Below, in pieces: positions 42,371 through 44,688 of a stretch of 44,688 bases of DNA. The notes beneath the pieces are model-generated. The model did no database searches. It was not told the DNA's origin and saw nothing but the letters and a program-made list of their open reading frames with translations. Within the stretch, counting starts at the first letter, position 1; the number at the start of each line of letters is the position of its first letter. The position numbers and the translations under genes are program-made. The stretch comes from Planctomycetota bacterium (GTDB taxonomy: Bacteria > Planctomycetota > GCA-002687715), in assembly GCA_009691765.1 (NCBI GenBank), contig SIAO01000018.1:1-44688 (forward strand), read 5' to 3'.

Positions 42371-43885
42371 TCAGAGGTCGAAGGTGACGCCTTGGGCGAG
42401 GGGTAGAGATTTGGACCAGTTGATCGTGTTGGTTTGACGGCGCATGTAGGCCTTCCACGAATCAGAGCCTGCTTCGCGGCCACCGCCTGTGTCTTTTTCG
42501 CCGCCGAACGCTCCGCCAATTTCTGCGCCGGAGGTGCCGATATTCACATTCGCAATACCGCAATCAGATCCAGTGGCGGCGAGGAATTGTTCTGCAGCCA
42601 GGAGATCGCGCGTGAAGATGGACGAGGACAAGCCTTGGTCCACGCAATTGTTCATGGCGATGGCTTCGTCGAGCGAAGCGACTTTGAACACATACACAAT
42701 GGGGGCGAAAGTCTCTTCACGCCAAATGTGCATGTCGGCGCGGGCCGCGATGATGGTGGGTTGTACGAAGGAACCAGGGCGATCGAGGCGCGCGCCACCG
42801 CAGAGCACTTTGCCGCCTTCTTTTTGCGCTGTGTTCACCGCGTGCAAGAAGCCGTGCACCGCATCTTCATCGATGAGCGGGCCCATCAGCGTATTGCGAT
42901 CCAAGGGATCGCCGATGCGCACCGAGCCATAGGCTTTCACGAGGCGCTCTACAACGGTGTCGTGAATACTCTCGTGCAGAAGCAGGCGGCGCGTCGTCGT
43001 GCAGCGTTGGCCTGAAGTGCCAACCGCTCCGAAGAGGATGGCGCGCAGTGCGAGATCCAAATCCGCATCTTGCATTACTGTGATGGCGTTGTTGCCACCG
43101 AGTTCCAGCAACGTGCGTCCGAAACGTTGTGCCACCACGGCGCCAACTTTGCGGCCCATGCGACACGAACCCGTGGCGCTGATCAGCGGGAAGCGGCGGT
43201 CGGCCACCAACCTCTCGCCCACTTCGCTGTCGCTGCCCAAGATCATGCTGAACACACCGGCCAGCCCCGCCTCTTTCACGATGGGTGCAATCAAGTTCTG
43301 TACCGCGATGGCGCAGAGCGGCGTTTTCAGTGAAGGCTTCCACAGCATGGAGTTGCCGCACACACCGGCGAGCGCGCTGTTCCACGACCACACAGCCACT
43401 GGGAAATTGAAGGCGGTGATGATGGCGACCGGCCCGAGCGGATGCCACTGTTCATACATGCGATGGCCTGGGCGCTCGCTGTGCATGGTGGACCCGCAGA
43501 GTTGCCGCGACAGCCCCGTGGCGAAATCGCAGATGTCAATCATCTCTTGCACTTCGCCGAGGCCTTCGGAGAGCAGCTTGCCCATCTCGAGGCTCACCAA
43601 CTTGCCGAGGGGTTCCTTATTTTCGCGCAATGCAACACCAATGCGGCGCACGATCTCGCCACGTTGCGGTGCTGGCATGGTGCGCCAGCGTTCAAACGCG
43701 CGCAGCGTCGTGACGCTCAGTTGTTCCAACGTGACGGCGCTCGCGAGGCGCACTTGGGCGATAGGTTCACCCGTCGTTGGATTGAACGAAGTCAGCACGC
43801 TGCCGGTGCAGGTCAGCGCTTTCTCTCCGTCATGGGCCCCGTCGTTGATCGCGTTCAAACCCAATGCAGCGAGGATGTCCTTCAT
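42371..43885 (-). CDS. ALDH7-type aldehyde dehydrogenase (aminoadipate-semialdehyde)
   Basis: 504-residue NAD-dependent aldehyde dehydrogenase. The subfamily motifs identify ALDH7 (antiquitin; alpha-aminoadipic semialdehyde dehydrogenase, PCD/AmaB in bacteria), which acts in lysine catabolism: SERPGHRMYEQWHPLG (near 136-151), ITAFNFPVAVWSWN with N160, ATGSCRMGRKVG, the general base E261 in LELGGNNAI, nucleophile C295 in GTSGQRCTTTRRL, and the C-terminal GTSGAEIGGAFGGEKDTGGG. Oxidation of a piperideine-6-carboxylate-derived aldehyde is the usual reaction, but other aldehydes are possible. The MKDILAALG start was chosen; an upstream in-frame ATG adds 54 low-complexity residues. No strong ribosome-binding site is present. 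mqnD lies 53 bases upstream on the same strand and may share its transcript. Confidence 0.85.
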   Translation of the reverse strand: MKDILAALGLNAINDGAHDGEKALTCTGSVLTSFNPTTGEPIAQVRLASAVTLEQLSVTTLRAFERWRTMPAPQRGEIVRRIGVALRENKEPLGKLVSLEMGKLLSEGLGEVQEMIDICDFATGLSRQLCGSTMHSERPGHRMYEQWHPLGPVAIITAFNFPVAVWSWNSALAGVCGNSMLWKPSLKTPLCAIAVQNLIAPIVKEAGLAGVFSMILGSDSEVGERLVADRRFPLISATGSCRMGRKVGAVVAQRFGRTLLELGGNNAITVMQDADLDLALRAILFGAVGTSGQRCTTTRRLLLHESIHDTVVERLVKAYGSVRIGDPLDRNTLMGPLIDEDAVHGFLHAVNTAQKEGGKVLCGGARLDRPGSFVQPTIIAARADMHIWREETFAPIVYVFKVASLDEAIAMNNCVDQGLSSSIFTRDLLAAEQFLAATGSDCGIANVNIGTSGAEIGGAFGGEKDTGGGREAGSDSWKAYMRRQTNTINWSKSLPLAQGVTFDL

Positions 43886-43938
43886 AGCGGCCAGTCTACG
43901 CAGGCATCTGTGCGCCAAAAGTCGCGCGTAAGACGGCG

Positions 43939-44688
43939 TCAAACGTCCGCAATGGGGGGCAGCGCGTGTTGGAGCAGTGACTCCAGCGTGCCGAGGGCTG
44001 CGAGGCCGGCACCATCGAGCTTCTCGGTGTACTGATTCACATAGCACTCCACATGCCGCTGAAGCACTGAGTCTTGAAGTTCCTGCGCATGCAGACGCTG
44101 CGTAACAAGCGCTGCCGCGGGATCATTCTTGGCCACTTGCAACGAAGCGCGGATGGCACGCGTGAGAGCGGCGTGCACATCTTTGCCGAGATCGGCTCGC
44201 GCAAAGACGCCACCCAAAGGCAGTGGCTGCTTGAAACGCACTTCGTAGCGCGCACCCAAGTCTTCGAGCAGCGTCAGTCCGTGCTGCTCCCAAGTGAAGC
44301 GCCCTTCGTGGATGCAAACGCCGTAGTCTGCTACCCCCGTTTGCAGCATCGGCATGATGCGGTCGAAGCGCACATGCAACTCTTCGGCGCCGATGTCGGC
44401 ATGAAAGGTGCGCCACAGCAGCGTGGCGGTGGTGTTCTCGCCAGGCAGCAGTACGCGCTGCCTTTTCGCTTGATTGGCATCGGGTTCGGCAGGCGCAAGC
44501 AGCACGGGCCCGACGCCGAAACCCACGGCGCCGCCGCAAGGCAAAGTGACATGCGTACTCGCCACTGCGGCCGCTGCCGCGAATGAGGCTTTCGCAACTG
44601 GAAAATCACCGCGCACCAAACCCTCGTTCAAGGCTTCGACATCCGCAAAGTGAATATCGAGGTTGAGTCCGTCGACGCGCACCTGCTT
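43939..44688 (-). CDS. mqnD: 1,4-dihydroxy-6-naphthoate synthase MqnD, 5' end cut
   Basis: Fourth enzyme of the futalosine menaquinone pathway; it converts cyclic de-hypoxanthine futalosine to 1,4-dihydroxy-6-naphthoate. About 249 residues are visible; the frame is open through the window edge and roughly 25 N-terminal residues are missing relative to the family, so the GTG near the edge is internal. Matching features: DIHFADVEALNEGLVRGDFPVAKASF, seen as LDIHFADVEALNEG and RGDFPVAKASF; the GFGVGPVLL segment; GVADYGVCIHEGRFTWEQHG, of which IHEGRFTW is conserved; and the LEDLGARYEVRFKQPLPLGG region. It supports menaquinone made without the o-succinylbenzoate route. With menG in this window, two menaquinone genes are present but 33 kb apart. 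Confidence 0.82.
   Translation of the reverse strand, partial: KQVRVDGLNLDIHFADVEALNEGLVRGDFPVAKASFAAAAAVASTHVTLPCGGAVGFGVGPVLLAPAEPDANQAKRQRVLLPGENTTATLLWRTFHADIGAEELHVRFDRIMPMLQTGVADYGVCIHEGRFTWEQHGLTLLEDLGARYEVRFKQPLPLGGVFARADLGKDVHAALTRAIRASLQVAKNDPAAALVTQRLHAQELQDSVLQRHVECYVNQYTEKLDGAGLAALGTLESLLQHALPPIADV

Overview
The window looks like chromosome of a GC-rich (about 60%), flagellate, diderm bacterium. The most likely source is a member of the Planctomycetota. That is an inference from protein style (large exported proteins with TIG, RCC1, beta-propeller, beta-helix and cytochrome c modules, a bacterial tricorn-like protease, sparse operons), not from a marker-gene search. Start codons are often GTG or TTG and Shine-Dalgarno sites of the AGGAG type are common. 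No tRNA, rRNA, CRISPR array or prophage was found. The only mobile DNA seen is a truncated IS3-type remnant.

Layout. 1-1738: the end of a TIG/IPT-domain exported protein and an RCC1-repeat gene broken by an in-frame amber codon. 1698-6836: a topoisomerase IV-type pair (parC then parE, one operon) divergent from a short-chain dehydrogenase. 6911-8721: flagellar switch genes fliM and fliN and a small membrane protein. 8734-11660: menG/ubiE with an M28 peptidase, divergent from a glutaredoxin-like and a VOC-fold gene; the divergent start codons share bases. 11667-15748: four minus-strand genes (SPASM-like protein, TolB-like propeller, metallophosphoesterase, carboxypeptidase-regulatory-domain protein). 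15856-19730: a P5C-type aldehyde dehydrogenase, M50 protease, rimP and a Dus3-like tRNA dihydrouridine synthase. 19748-24398: a hypothetical gene, the tricorn-like protease and the IS remnant.

24399-35995 is a minus-strand block of mostly exported proteins: a GT39-like membrane glycosyltransferase, a YVTN propeller fused to a diheme cytochrome, a beta-helix lipoprotein, a large secreted protein with a nidogen-like end, and a subtilase with a similar end. Several of these, and the broken RCC1 gene, appear to share a beta-rich module. 36203-44688 is metabolic: a DUF993 aldolase-like gene, an OYE-family oxidoreductase coupled to an enolase-superfamily enzyme, transketolase, an ALDH7-type aldehyde dehydrogenase and mqnD of the futalosine menaquinone pathway, cut by the window edge.

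How they fit together. mqnD and menG point to menaquinone-based respiration made by the futalosine route. The two aldehyde dehydrogenases suggest proline/ornithine and lysine catabolism. The DUF993, OYE and enolase genes may form an uncharacterised carbon-compound route. The best leads for something new are: the shared exported-protein module; a hairpin that buries the ribosome-binding site of the lipoprotein gene; a 63-bp copy of part of the enolase gene in a nearby intergenic region; the SPASM-like protein with no radical-SAM motif; and the eukaryote-like Dus3.
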